Notes: generated from the sequence alone by a model not told the origin. DNA of 8,157 nt from Desulfobacterales bacterium (GCA_030672555.1 DAOVGD010000088.1:1-8157), one strand, 5' to 3'. Shown: positions 1 to 5,586, counted from the stretch's first letter. Made by a program: numbers and translations.

Positions 1-1501
1 ACGTTTTTATCTCCTCCTTTAAGGGCGACATCTTTCCCTCAGCCACCCCCAGATCTCGAAAGAATGTTTTTAGTTCTTCCAGGGTAATAGGTTCCATCAC
101 GAGAGGAAGGCCCAATTCATGACGTCCCCATAGTGTAAGAAAGAGGTTCTTCCAGGTCAGATCATCTTGAACACCCTCTTTGGGTAGTAGCCCATTTGCA
201 AGAAGATTGTCAAAAAGCTGGTCCAAAATTTCGATCTGATCCAAAATTGTAGTGCAATGAGTAATATCATCCATTGACTGAAATTCTCTGTATTCTTTTT
301 CTACGAGCCCCGTATAAAAAAGAGGGCGTTTTTTTAGCAGTCCTTTAAGAAGTCTCTCCCACGACTCGCCCCAGAAAGAGAGATCCAATCCTGTTCCCTT
401 AAACCAGGCATGTTTCAACCATTTTTCTACCCGCCATTTATGTTCAAGCACTCTGCCGTATCCGATCCGAAAGATACGGTTAAGGGGGTATTTTCCCAGA
501 ACTTGTACGCCATATGCTCGATCACCCTGAGTGAGTGTTTCAAGACCGATGGTCAGATACCCTGCCGCCTTTTGAATTGCCTGTCTCAAAACCTCCCGGT
601 CATCAAAGCCCTGGAGGTCTGCCGACAGAATCTGATTGCATAGGCCGGCCAGTTCGGTTTGAAGTCTTTCCAGCGTCTCTGCGCTACCGATCTCTTTTAG
701 ATATGTCGCAAAGAGATTGTCTCCCTGGAGTAAGGGAAGGGAATACGTGAGCGCAGGAGCAGGGAGAGAGGGGGCCTCCTCTTTTATGGCCTTGCACTCT
801 TTCCTCGCAATAGCCTGGGAGTCGAGATATTGATATATCCCCATCGCCTCTTCAAATGGGAGGAAGCCCTTTTCAGCAAGACGTGTGCTTCGAAAACGAT
901 ACCCCTCTTCTTCCAGCGCGGACGGCAGGACACCTCCCACGTTCAGCAATATACGCTGATACAGCTCGAAATTGTACTTGGCAAGGCGGCTGAGAAAGTT
1001 CTGCAAGAATTCTTGATATCGTTCATCGCGAACGCGAATGTAAAAAACCCCGTCAAGTGTAAAAAAAGTATCTTCAAAATCAGAAGAGGTCTGGTCTTCC
1101 TCTTTGATTCTTACTTCAATATTTCTGGAAAGATAGAGATAGAGAACTTCCGGTTCCTCGCGTAATCCCCAATTTAAAAAACGCTCAGTATCTGCTGAAA
1201 GCAAACGTCTGAACCAAGAATGAACCGAGTCCATATTTAAGCGGTCGCGATCCCATACCTGGAGATCGACTATATACCGCCACTGTTCATTAGACGCCCT
1301 GGAAAGGATAGGAAGGGCATTTTCCGGGCCTATATCCTGAACAAGCCAATAAATATCTTCCTCGGAAAAGGATTGAACCAGAGCCGTAGGAGTAGACGAG
1401 TCAAGAATCATCTCAAGGGCCTTTTCCCCGCCGGCGGATAAAATTTCCTTCTTTAACTCTTGGCTCGATGATATCTTGGAAATGGATTTTTGTTTTGCCA
1501 T
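1..1501 (-). CDS. DUF6178-family protein, C-terminus beyond window
   Basis: An uninterrupted reading frame runs from ATG at 1501 to the left edge, giving 500 visible residues and no stop. The protein begins MAKQKSISKISSSQELKKEI. It is soluble-looking, rich in Glu, Leu and Trp, with no signal peptide or membrane segment. The early block around EEDIYWLVQDIGPENALPIL, followed by QWRYIVDLQVWDRDRL, is what I remember of the DUF6178 family, which is common in Desulfobacterota and has no known function; members are a little over 500 aa, so little is probably missing. The in-frame sequence upstream meets a stop after about ten codons with no other start, which fixes ATG 1501. No Shine-Dalgarno lies directly before it; an AAGGAG sits at 1548-1553 on the far side of a hairpin. 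It follows the mannose-1-phosphate guanylyltransferase gene by 56 bp on the same strand, so co-transcription is likely. The family assignment is from memory of sequence patterns; the function is unknown. Confidence 0.75.
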   Translation of the reverse strand, partial: MAKQKSISKISSSQELKKEILSAGGEKALEMILDSSTPTALVQSFSEEDIYWLVQDIGPENALPILSRASNEQWRYIVDLQVWDRDRLNMDSVHSWFRRLLSADTERFLNWGLREEPEVLYLYLSRNIEVRIKEEDQTSSDFEDTFFTLDGVFYIRVRDERYQEFLQNFLSRLAKYNFELYQRILLNVGGVLPSALEEEGYRFRSTRLAEKGFLPFEEAMGIYQYLDSQAIARKECKAIKEEAPSLPAPALTYSLPLLQGDNLFATYLKEIGSAETLERLQTELAGLCNQILSADLQGFDDREVLRQAIQKAAGYLTIGLETLTQGDRAYGVQVLGKYPLNRIFRIGYGRVLEHKWRVEKWLKHAWFKGTGLDLSFWGESWERLLKGLLKKRPLFYTGLVEKEYREFQSMDDITHCTTILDQIEILDQLFDNLLANGLLPKEGVQDDLTWKNLFLTLWGRHELGLPLVMEPITLEELKTFFRDLGVAEGKMSPLKEEIKT

Positions 1502-1517
1502 AATATAATTTAAGTGG

Positions 1518-1545
1518 CCTAAAGTATTTTAAAGTGCACTTTAGG
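1518..1545 (-). promoter_or_regulatory. Palindromic leader before the DUF6178-like gene
   Basis: Two overlapping palindromes fill the gap between the two minus-strand genes. CCTAAAGT (1518-1525) pairs with ACTTTAGG (1538-1545) around a 12-nt loop; allowing one bulged base the stem grows to about 10 bp. Inside it AAAGTGCACTTT (1531-1542) is a perfect 12-bp palindrome that could fold alone, but not at the same time as the larger stem. There is no U-run, so this is not an intrinsic terminator. An AAGGAG ribosome-binding motif lies just upstream (1548-1553, minus-strand sense). The site could be a protein operator or an RNA hairpin that affects translation of the downstream gene; the sequence does not decide. 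Confidence 0.45.
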
Positions 1546-1557
1546 CACTCCTTCTAA

Positions 1558-2655
1558 TCACTCTTTATCAAGCTGCAATCTTTCAACCAGCTTCTTCACA
1601 TCTTCTGTATGATCACGATGGACCACAAGCGTCTTGTCACCGGCACGTACCACGACTAAATTATCGACTCCCACAAGCGCTACGGTCTCTTTGTCGTCTT
1701 TGCAAAATACAATATTGCCCGAGGCATTTTGACACTTGATACAACCGCATGCTACATTGCCGGCCCCGTCTGGTGAAAGGAATTTTTCCAGGGCCAACCA
1801 GCCCCCCACGTCGCTCCATTCGAATTCGGCCCGAATAGTTCGAACGCGCTTGCTCTTTTCCATCACACCAAAGTCAATGGATATCTTTGGAAGGGCCTCA
1901 AATGCAGCACGAATTCCCGGGTCCCACTCATCGGTTCCGTCTACCTCTGCTAACGGAAGCAAGGCCTTGGCATGAACAGGCAAATGTCGCTTGATCTCAT
2001 CCAGAATCGTCTCTACAGTCCAGACAAACATCCCGCTGTTCCATAGAAACTTATTTGATGCCACATACGAACGAGCTGTTTCTAAGTCTGGCTTTTCTTT
2101 GAATCGTAGGAGTTGAAAGTGCTCAATTCCATCATCCACCTTGATTCTTTCACCTTGTTCGAGATAACCGTATCCCGTAGCAGGAAATGTTGGAACAATG
2201 CCAAACGTGTATAAATACCCCTCTTCAGTTGCCGCGCGAACCGCGGAAAGGAGTGTCCGCTGGAATGTTTCGATCGGGTGGATCAAGTGGTCCGCGGTCA
2301 AGACCACCATGGTCGGATTCCCAAAACGGTGACGACATAAGACCGCTCCCAGGGTGATCGCGGCCGCGGTATCTTTGGCTACGGGTTCTCCGATAATATT
2401 GCCCTCCGGGATTTCAGGAACCTGCTCACGAACAAGAGATATATATCGTTCATTGGTCAGTACCAGAATATTATCTGCCGAAACAAGGCCGGACACCCTG
2501 TCAAAAGCCTGCTGGAGAAGGGTTCGGTCATAAAAGAGATTCATAAACTGCTTGGGGCGCTTCTGATCGCTCAGAGGCCAAAATCGGGTTCCGCCCCCTC
2601 CTGCCATAATAAGAACGACTATATCCTTATCCTGTGTAAGTCGATCCTTTGTCAC
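1558..2655 (-). CDS. manC: Mannose-1-phosphate guanylyltransferase, short form
   Basis: This gene makes GDP-mannose from GTP and mannose 1-phosphate, a cytosolic step feeding LPS, capsule or other mannose-derived glycans. From the GTG start it is 365 aa, the length of the single-domain form without the fused phosphomannose isomerase domain. The nucleotide-binding loop AGGGGTRFWPLS (18-29) is followed by RPKQF (33-37). ADH (about 121-123), the sugar-site FKEKPD (185-190), NSGMF (206-210), IDFGVMEKS (260-268) and WSDVGGW (280-286) are all in the family order. The frame is open up to an ATG at 2754, but GTG 2655 is preferred: AAGGAGG lies 5 nt before it, the conserved domain begins soon after, and a promoter-like TTGACA/TATAAT lies inside the longer version. 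No other sugar-nucleotide gene is visible nearby, so the glycan it serves is unknown. A homologue specific for another nucleotide or sugar cannot be excluded. Confidence 0.88.
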   Translation of the reverse strand: MTKDRLTQDKDIVVLIMAGGGGTRFWPLSDQKRPKQFMNLFYDRTLLQQAFDRVSGLVSADNILVLTNERYISLVREQVPEIPEGNIIGEPVAKDTAAAITLGAVLCRHRFGNPTMVVLTADHLIHPIETFQRTLLSAVRAATEEGYLYTFGIVPTFPATGYGYLEQGERIKVDDGIEHFQLLRFKEKPDLETARSYVASNKFLWNSGMFVWTVETILDEIKRHLPVHAKALLPLAEVDGTDEWDPGIRAAFEALPKISIDFGVMEKSKRVRTIRAEFEWSDVGGWLALEKFLSPDGAGNVACGCIKCQNASGNIVFCKDDKETVALVGVDNLVVVRAGDKTLVVHRDHTEDVKKLVERLQLDKE

Positions 2656-2721
2656 ATAGACCTCCTTTGTGTAGTCAAGCAATCCGGCTTCTGCAGAACG
2701 TAACCTGAGATCAGCCAAAAA

Positions 2722-2747
2722 ATTATAATACCATAATCTTATGTCAA
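2722..2747 (-). promoter_or_regulatory. Candidate sigma-70 promoter for the manC transcript
   Basis: On the minus strand a consensus TTGACA (plus positions 2742-2747) is followed by a consensus TATAAT (2722-2727). The spacer is only 14 nt, shorter than the ideal 17, so one of the two boxes may be fortuitous. If used, transcription would begin near 2715 and leave a leader of about 60 nt before GTG 2655. This excludes the upstream ATG at 2754 as the translation start. Confidence 0.45.
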
Positions 2748-2782
2748 GTACCATACATTTCCGGGCTCCCAGGGATCTAAGA

Positions 2783-2849
2783 CTTGCCTTCGGCTAATAC
2801 TTTTGCTAATATATCAAAATATTAGCAGGGTTCAAGTACAGGGGACTTG
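2783..2849 (+). repeat. Dispersed hairpin repeat, copy A
   Basis: This 67-bp stretch recurs in the same orientation at 7438-7503. The first 20 bases are identical (beginning CTTGCCTTCGGCTAATACTT) and the last part, AGGGTTCA to ACTTG, differs at three positions. The middle of copy A is a perfect hairpin: TGCTAATAT (2804-2812) and ATATTAGCA (2819-2827) around a 6-nt loop. It has no coding capacity and sits between the divergent manC and 2900 genes. The family is not one I recognise; its hairpin and dispersal suggest a small mobile or REP-type element. Confidence 0.65.
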
Positions 2850-2899
2850 GCTTCGAGGGAATCGACCAAAATCGAAAACAAAAATTAAGGAATATTCAG

Positions 2900-3106
2900 G
2901 TGAATCAGGTGAAGATGAAAAGAAACATTATCAAAATTATTCGCCTCACTGATGACAGTGACGATGGATATGTAGATAATACACATAGTGAAACATTCAA
3001 GATGGTTTGGGAAATTACTTCCGACGTTTGGGCTTTCGGAGGCAAAGCGGATGCTGAACGAAGACTACAAAGAAATGTTACAAATCTTGTTGGAAGAAAA
3101 CGTTAA
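2900..3106 (+). CDS. Small protein paired with a nucleotidyltransferase gene
   Basis: A 68-aa protein with an acidic first half (LTDDSDDGYVD) and a basic C-terminus ending RLQRNVTNLVGRKR. The central segment MVWEITSDVWAFGGKADAERRLQRNV resembles small proteins I have seen encoded directly upstream of DUF6036/AbiEii-like nucleotidyltransferases (pattern VW.LT.dAWaf.g....E.RL.R.V). The start is uncertain: GTG 2900 has AAGGA 8 nt upstream, GTG 2909 has AGGTGA, and ATG 2915 has AGGTG close by. It overlaps the next gene by 56 bp in another frame, which suggests translational coupling and a functional pair. An antitoxin-like role is plausible by analogy with two-gene toxin-antitoxin modules, but nothing in the sequence proves it. 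It is intact even though its partner is interrupted. Confidence 0.6.
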   Translation: MNQVKMKRNIIKIIRLTDDSDDGYVDNTHSETFKMVWEITSDVWAFGGKADAERRLQRNVTNLVGRKR

Positions 3107-3684
3107 ATTCATCGTTGTCGGAGCATACGCACTCGGCGCTCATGGGTTTCCAAGAGCAACAGGTGATTTTGATATTTGGATTGAACCTAGGAGGCTGTCC
3201 GAGAATTCTGATCCTACTGCAAAAGCGTGAGAAACGGCCCAAATTTCCGCAAGTTTTCGTCAAATAGGCCTGCTATTCCCCTCAAATTTGCGAAAATTTT
3301 GTCTCGTTCTCACTCTTTTTCGTTACGGACATAATTCTCGGACAGCCTCCTAGTGCTGTCAATGCCAAAAAAGTAATTCGATCATTGGCTCGATTTGGAG
3401 CACCACTGTTTGATGTCAATGAAAAGGATTTCACAGAGGAAGGCATTATTTTTCAAATAGGTGTTGTTCCAAGAAGGATTGATATTATTACAACAATTGA
3501 CGGGGTAGAATTTCAATCTGCCTATGCAAAAAAGTTGTTAGTGTTGGTTGAGGCACTGAACATTCCGGTTCTTTCTCTCGAAGATCTCATCAAAAACAAA
3601 GAAAGTACCGGAAGGGAAAAAGATGCCCTCGATGCCAAGATGTTGAAAAAGCGGGGACAACCGGGAACATCCGTAAATAAGTAA
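3051..3684 (+). pseudogene. Nucleotidyltransferase (DUF6036/AbiEii-like), split by MITE
   Basis: The true start is probably ATG 3051, with GGAGG (3038-3042) 8 nt upstream. The N-terminal half reads ILLEENVKFIVVGAYALGAH, then GFPRATGDFDIWIEP. This is the nucleotidyltransferase pattern with G24, H31 and the DxD pair D39/D41 that would bind metal. After IEP the frame enters a 163-bp insertion and stops at 3228-3230, leaving about 60 aa. The C-terminal half resumes past 3353 (AVNAKKVIRSLARFGAPL through RIDIITTIDGVEF to SLEDLIKNKESTGREKDALD) and ends at TAA 3682-3684. Deleting the insert with one copy of its target duplication joins GAA-CCT-AGT-GCT and gives a continuous 156-aa protein. The interruption is therefore recent and the rest undecayed. 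A TTG at 3385 could start a C-terminal fragment, but that would lack the catalytic motif. Function before disruption: possibly an AMP- or CMP-transferring toxin, by family analogy only. Confidence 0.8.
3187..3353. mobile_element. MITE inserted in the nucleotidyltransferase gene
   Basis: Perfect 21-bp terminal inverted repeats (3187-3207 and 3333-3353) with the core GGAGGCTGTCCGAGAATT bound this element. TA is duplicated at 3188-3189 and 3351-3352; the flank can also be read as a CTAG duplication at 3187-3190 and 3350-3353. The net insertion is 163 bp. It encodes no protein. Inside, GTGAGAAACG near the left end is roughly complementary to CGTTCTCAC near the right end, extending the symmetry. 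Two similar AT-rich stretches occur in direct orientation at about 3239-3260 and 3283-3303. TA or CTAG target duplication suggests mobilisation by an IS630/Tc1-mariner- or IS1182-like transposase, but the family is not certain and no such transposase is in the window. Confidence 0.88.
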
Positions 3685-3722
3685 GTATCTCGATTGTGGG
3701 GCGAAGTTATTTACTTACTTAT
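3677..3722 (+). repeat. Inverted repeat over the nucleotidyltransferase stop
   Basis: ATAAGTAAGTA (3677-3687) and TACTTACTTAT (3712-3722) are perfect 11-bp inverted repeats separated by 24 nt; the left arm contains the TAA stop. No T-run follows, so this is not a classical terminator, but it could be a transcript-end hairpin or a factor-binding site. Confidence 0.4.
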
Positions 3723-3914
3723 GGACGTTTGCCCCTCAGCCAGCATTCAGATCTGCTTTATCCATATCGTTCAGACGAAGCGTTGGCCGGGCTTTCTGTG
3801 ATGTGGATAGTCATAGGAGTACTACTTAGTGGTATAATGTTGTTTATTCTTCTTATCGAGAACATTTTTTTGGGACTTCCAAAATGGTTTAAAAAGCGAA
3901 GGCAAAAGGAATGA
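3696..3914 (+). CDS. Possible small membrane protein
   Basis: A 72-codon frame opens with GTG at 3696 and ends in TGA. Its C-terminal half looks like a single membrane helix (about residues 36-54, MWIVIGVLLSGIMLFILLI) followed by a basic tail, GLPKWFKKRRQKE, that would lie in the cytoplasm. The N-terminal 35 residues are unremarkable and the GTG has no ribosome-binding site; ATG at codon 36 would give a 37-aa single-helix peptide. The hydrophobic-then-basic layout is more protein-like than a random frame, but I recognise no family. It could also be the remnant of a longer membrane gene. Confidence 0.3.
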   Translation: MGRSYLLTYGRLPLSQHSDLLYPYRSDEALAGLSVMWIVIGVLLSGIMLFILLIENIFLGLPKWFKKRRQKE

Positions 3915-4035
3915 GTGGAAGACTGCATGAAGAATGAAGAACGCGGAAGAATGAGGAATGGAAGAATGGGGTCGAAGAATGCTCTTATTCAGTTGTGACA
4001 AGAGTCAAGAGCAGGACCTGACCCCATTCCTGACC
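3914..4035. repeat. REP-like nested palindrome with GAAGAATG-rich flank
   Basis: GAATGGGGTC (3964-3973) pairs with GACCCCATTC (4020-4029), and inside it GCTCTT (3981-3986) pairs with AAGAGC (4007-4012). The spacers are symmetrical, 7 nt on each side, so 66 bp can fold into one two-stage hairpin. On the left, GAAGAATG and close variants recur several times between 3917 and 3982. The minus-strand reading (GGGGTCAGGTCCTGCTCTTGAC) resembles sequences seen around REP-associated tyrosine transposases (IS200/IS605 relatives), a similarity from memory. There is no transposase here, so this would be a non-autonomous or degenerate copy. Confidence 0.5.
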
Positions 4036-4037
4036 CT

Positions 4038-4298
4038 ATGATCCAAAGGACAATTATCAATCATGTCCCCCCTTTGTTCGGGTACAGAAATTTTTCAGAG
4101 GTGGTAAATAACTACAATGGTGGTCGCTCATTCAAACAATTAATGGAAAGGCTTGAAAACTCATTGAGGAGAGTTGCCGATTCCCACCTTCACTAAACGA
4201 TCAAACGGAACGAAGGTCTACCAGAACTTCCTCAAGTAGATTTCAAAACAGAAATTGATATTTTATTATCTGAAATTATAGGAATTTTAACGAGTTGA
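4038..4298 (+). pseudogene. Possible gene remnant with one in-frame stop
   Basis: ATG 4038 opens a 52-codon frame (MIQRTIINHVPPLFGYRNFS, later FKQLMERLENSLRRVADSHLH) that ends at TAA 4194-4196. The same frame stays open after the stop (TIKRNEGLPELPQVDFKTEI, then DILLSEIIGILTS) and ends at TGA 4296-4298. The hydrophobic pattern after the stop looks protein-like, which suggests a decayed C-terminal fragment. I recognise no family and see no ribosome-binding site. It may equally be chance. Confidence 0.25.
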
Positions 4299-4317
4299 TT
4301 TTTCGTATAACCTTTCA

Positions 4318-4362
4318 GTTCACCTGACAGGTGTCTCACTCCGCTTCACACCTGCTGGTGAC
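4318..4362. repeat. Imperfect hairpin upstream of the VOC gene
   Basis: GTTCACCTGACAGGTGT (4318-4334) and ACACCTGCTGGTGAC (4348-4362) are nearly complementary across a 13-nt loop. Each arm also contains a smaller inverted repeat of its own (CACCTG-A-CAGGTG on the left, CACC-TGCT-GGTG on the right). The hairpin sits 35 bp before the VOC start and is not followed by T residues. It could be a small repeat element or, more speculatively, a recombination-site stem like integron attC; the canonical core sites are not present. Confidence 0.4.
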
Positions 4363-4397
4363 TTCTGCGATGCGTCTAATATTCCAATGGAAGAATC

Positions 4398-4838
4398 ATG
4401 AAGATTCCAAGACTTACTGTGGTAACACTTGGCGTAGCCGATTTAAGTAAAGCTACGAAATTCTATGAAGCTGTACTCGGTACACCTCCAAACACATCCT
4501 ATGATGGCGTCACCTTCATTGAGCTTCCGGGAACTTGGATTTCTCTTTTTCCGCTTGAGAACCTAGCAAAAGACATCTCTCCTGAGGTTCCGATCACTCG
4601 CAGTGGATTTAGTGGAATCACGCTTGCCCACAACGTACGCAGCAAGGACGACGTCATTGCCATAATAGGACGCGCGAAGTCGGCTGGTGCCCGTGTCATG
4701 AAAGAACCACAAGAAACATTCTGGGGTGGTTTCAGTGGATACTTCGCCGATCTAGATGGCTATTGTTGGGAAGTGGCTTGGGGGCCAATGTTTGAGTTTA
4801 CAGAGAATGGTGAATTGAGATTCAAAGTCAACGCATAA
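4398..4838 (+). CDS. VOC (glyoxalase/bleomycin-resistance fold) protein
   Basis: A complete 146-aa protein of the vicinal oxygen chelate superfamily, the usual length for a two-module single-domain member that dimerises. Module 1 starts LTVVTLGVADLSKATKFYEA, the first beta-strand and helix; module 2 contains SGITLAHNV and ends with FWGGFSGYFADLDGYCWEVAW. H78 and E125 occupy two of the usual metal-ligand positions. The first ligand position, near residues 8-10, is V/T rather than His or Gln, so metal use is uncertain and the substrate cannot be predicted. ATG 4398 has only a weak GGAAG 4 nt upstream. Its neighbours are repeats and an intron fragment rather than a pathway, so it may be an acquired single gene. 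Its stop codon TAA (4836-4838) abuts the end of a group II intron remnant. Cytosolic. Confidence 0.82.
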   Translation: MKIPRLTVVTLGVADLSKATKFYEAVLGTPPNTSYDGVTFIELPGTWISLFPLENLAKDISPEVPITRSGFSGITLAHNVRSKDDVIAIIGRAKSAGARVMKEPQETFWGGFSGYFADLDGYCWEVAWGPMFEFTENGELRFKVNA

Positions 4839-4876
4839 TCGGGTAGCCGGGGGTTTTTCTCCCCCAGGCCCCCACA

Positions 4877-4906
4877 CCACATAGCATGCGGGTCCGCACT
4901 ATGCGG
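4877..4906 (-). ncRNA. Group II intron domain V
   Basis: On the minus strand CCGCATAG pairs with CTATGTGG (plus 4899-4906 with 4877-4884, one G-U pair). A 2-nt bulge (4885-4886) separates this from the upper stem TGCG/CGCA, which is closed by the tetraloop GACC. This size, bulge placement and four-base loop are those of the catalytic domain V, with CGC near the base as the catalytic triad. The loop is not a strict GNRA, consistent with a relic. Confidence 0.7.
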
Positions 4907-4924
4907 TTCACAAAGCCTATCGGG

Positions 4925-4941
4925 TCCCGCTTTTAGCGGGA
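4925..4941. repeat. TCCCGCT-NNN-AGCGGGA palindrome, copy 1
   Basis: TCCCGCT (4925-4931), TTT, AGCGGGA (4935-4941): a perfect 7-bp stem with a 3-nt loop. It covers the stop codon of the truncated maturase. Near-identical palindromes with other loop bases occur at 5178-5194 and 7665-7681. Confidence 0.6.
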
Positions 4942-5142
4942 ATAATGAATGTTCACCCACAACTCTTTGACAGATAATAGACCTTGATGCTTAAGCCATT
5001 GGTTCGTCATACCGGTTTGTGTTGCCAATGTACGGGCGCATTTCCAAGGCCCTTTACGACTTAGGCACATGGGAATGGCCACCCCCGGATGGGTACCGAG
5101 CTTGAGAAGGTTACGGGTAGATTCAACTTCAAAGTGCACCAC
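4933..5142 (-). pseudogene. Group II intron maturase, C-terminal remnant
   Basis: This 69-codon piece reads RNLLKLGTHPGVAIPMCLSR, KGPWKCARTLATQTGMTNQW, LKHQGLLSVKELWVNIHY. It matches what I remember of the C-terminal region of intron-encoded reverse transcriptase/maturases: a small basic domain with the SRKGPW and TGMTNQWL..QGL motifs, just before the ribozyme's domain V. The reverse-transcriptase domain is absent; only this end survives. The GTG at 5142 is merely the first possible start in the fragment and has no role as a gene start. The downstream domain V in the same orientation supports the call. Confidence 0.7.
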
Positions 5143-5177
5143 ATAAGCTTAGGATCATGACATAAAACAGAGGAAAA

Positions 5178-5210
5178 TCCCGCTCATAGCGGGACGCTTG
5201 CAGCGGGATT
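5178..5210. repeat. TCCCGCT-NNN-AGCGGGA palindrome, copy 2, with extra half-site
   Basis: TCCCGCT (5178-5184), CAT, AGCGGGA (5188-5194) form a perfect 7-bp stem; a further AGCGGGATT (5202-5210) can pair with AATCCCGCT (5176-5184) as an alternative fold. It lies just upstream of the csp promoter and could serve as a repeat, a protein site, or part of a transcript end for leftward reading. Confidence 0.55.
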
Positions 5211-5230
5211 AACCGGAGCGTAAAATTAGA

Positions 5231-5258
5231 TTGTTTTTTTTCAAGAATATGTTATTAT
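5231..5258 (+). promoter_or_regulatory. Candidate csp promoter
   Basis: TTGTTT (5231-5236), a 16-nt spacer and TATTAT (5253-5258) give a reasonable sigma-70 promoter. Transcription from about 5265 would create a leader of roughly 120 nt, similar in style to cspA mRNAs. The leader can form GGATCG/CGGTCC (5275-5280 with 5292-5297) and TGCCA-AAG-TGGCA (5325-5337). Confidence 0.45.
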
Positions 5259-5385
5259 TTGTTTAATCATTAATGGATCGCTCTTAATTGGCGGTCCGGT
5301 TTCGTTCTAGAGGAAAGACCCATTTGCCAAAGTGGCATCCTGAGATCCGGGACTATGAGAACTTTTTGAAAGGAGGGTGTCACCT

Positions 5386-5586
5386 ATGGCTAATGGAACA
5401 GTAAAATGGTTTAATAGCAGCAAAGGCTTTGGCTTTATTGAGCAAGAAGAGGGCCCGGATGTATTTGTTCATCATTCAGGAATTAATGCAACCGGTTTCA
5501 AGTCACTTGATGAAGGCGACAGAGTTACCTTTGACATAGAGCAGGGCCAAAAAGGTCCTGCCGCAGTAAATGTCACTGTAGTTTAG
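5386..5586 (+). CDS. Cold-shock domain protein (CspA family)
   Basis: A 66-aa single cold-shock domain, the standard length for this family. It binds single-stranded RNA and DNA and acts as an RNA chaperone in the cytosol. RNP1 is KGFGFIEQ (13-20) and RNP2 is VFVHHS (26-31), with W8 also in place; these supply the aromatic nucleic-acid-binding surface. The start ATG 5386 follows AGGAGG (5371-5376) at 9 nt. An in-frame GTG at 5377 would overlap the ribosome-binding region and add residues outside the domain, so it is not used. The gene has its own promoter, long leader and strong terminator, so it is monocistronic. Cold induction versus constitutive or stationary-phase expression cannot be told from the sequence. 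Confidence 0.95.
   Translation: MANGTVKWFNSSKGFGFIEQEEGPDVFVHHSGINATGFKSLDEGDRVTFDIEQGQKGPAAVNVTVV

Larger units (their letters stand above)
4838..5150 (-). mobile_element. Group II intron, 3' fragment only
   Basis: Read on the minus strand, this fragment holds the last part of a maturase ORF (stop at 4933-4935), then a domain V-like hairpin, a G/C-rich domain VI-like hairpin (about 4848-4865), and the end sequence CTACCCGAT at about 4838. All of the 5' ribozyme domains and most of the reverse transcriptase are missing. The 5' break lies near 5143-5150, where the maturase frame meets a stop. It cannot splice or move alone. The 3' end falls on the last base of the VOC stop codon, with the intron opposite to that gene. 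The CGC-type catalytic triad in domain V hints at a group IIC-like intron. Confidence 0.7.

Noticed and set aside
410..750. Two overlapping plus-strand frames of 71-77 codons
   Set aside because: Both are shadows of the minus-strand DUF6178-like gene.
830..1165. Plus-strand frame of 111 codons
   Set aside because: It lies opposite the DUF6178-like gene, which is open for 500 codons; there is no ribosome-binding site and the composition is antisense-like.
3239..3303. CRISPR-like repeat pair inside the MITE
   Set aside because: There are only two imperfect AT-rich units and they are part of the internal symmetry of the element.
5265..5385. Riboswitch (c-di-GMP or TPP type) in the csp leader
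   Set aside because: A CTGAGA and short hairpins are present, but the conserved cores of these classes cannot be laid out on the sequence; an unclassified structured leader is all that can be said.
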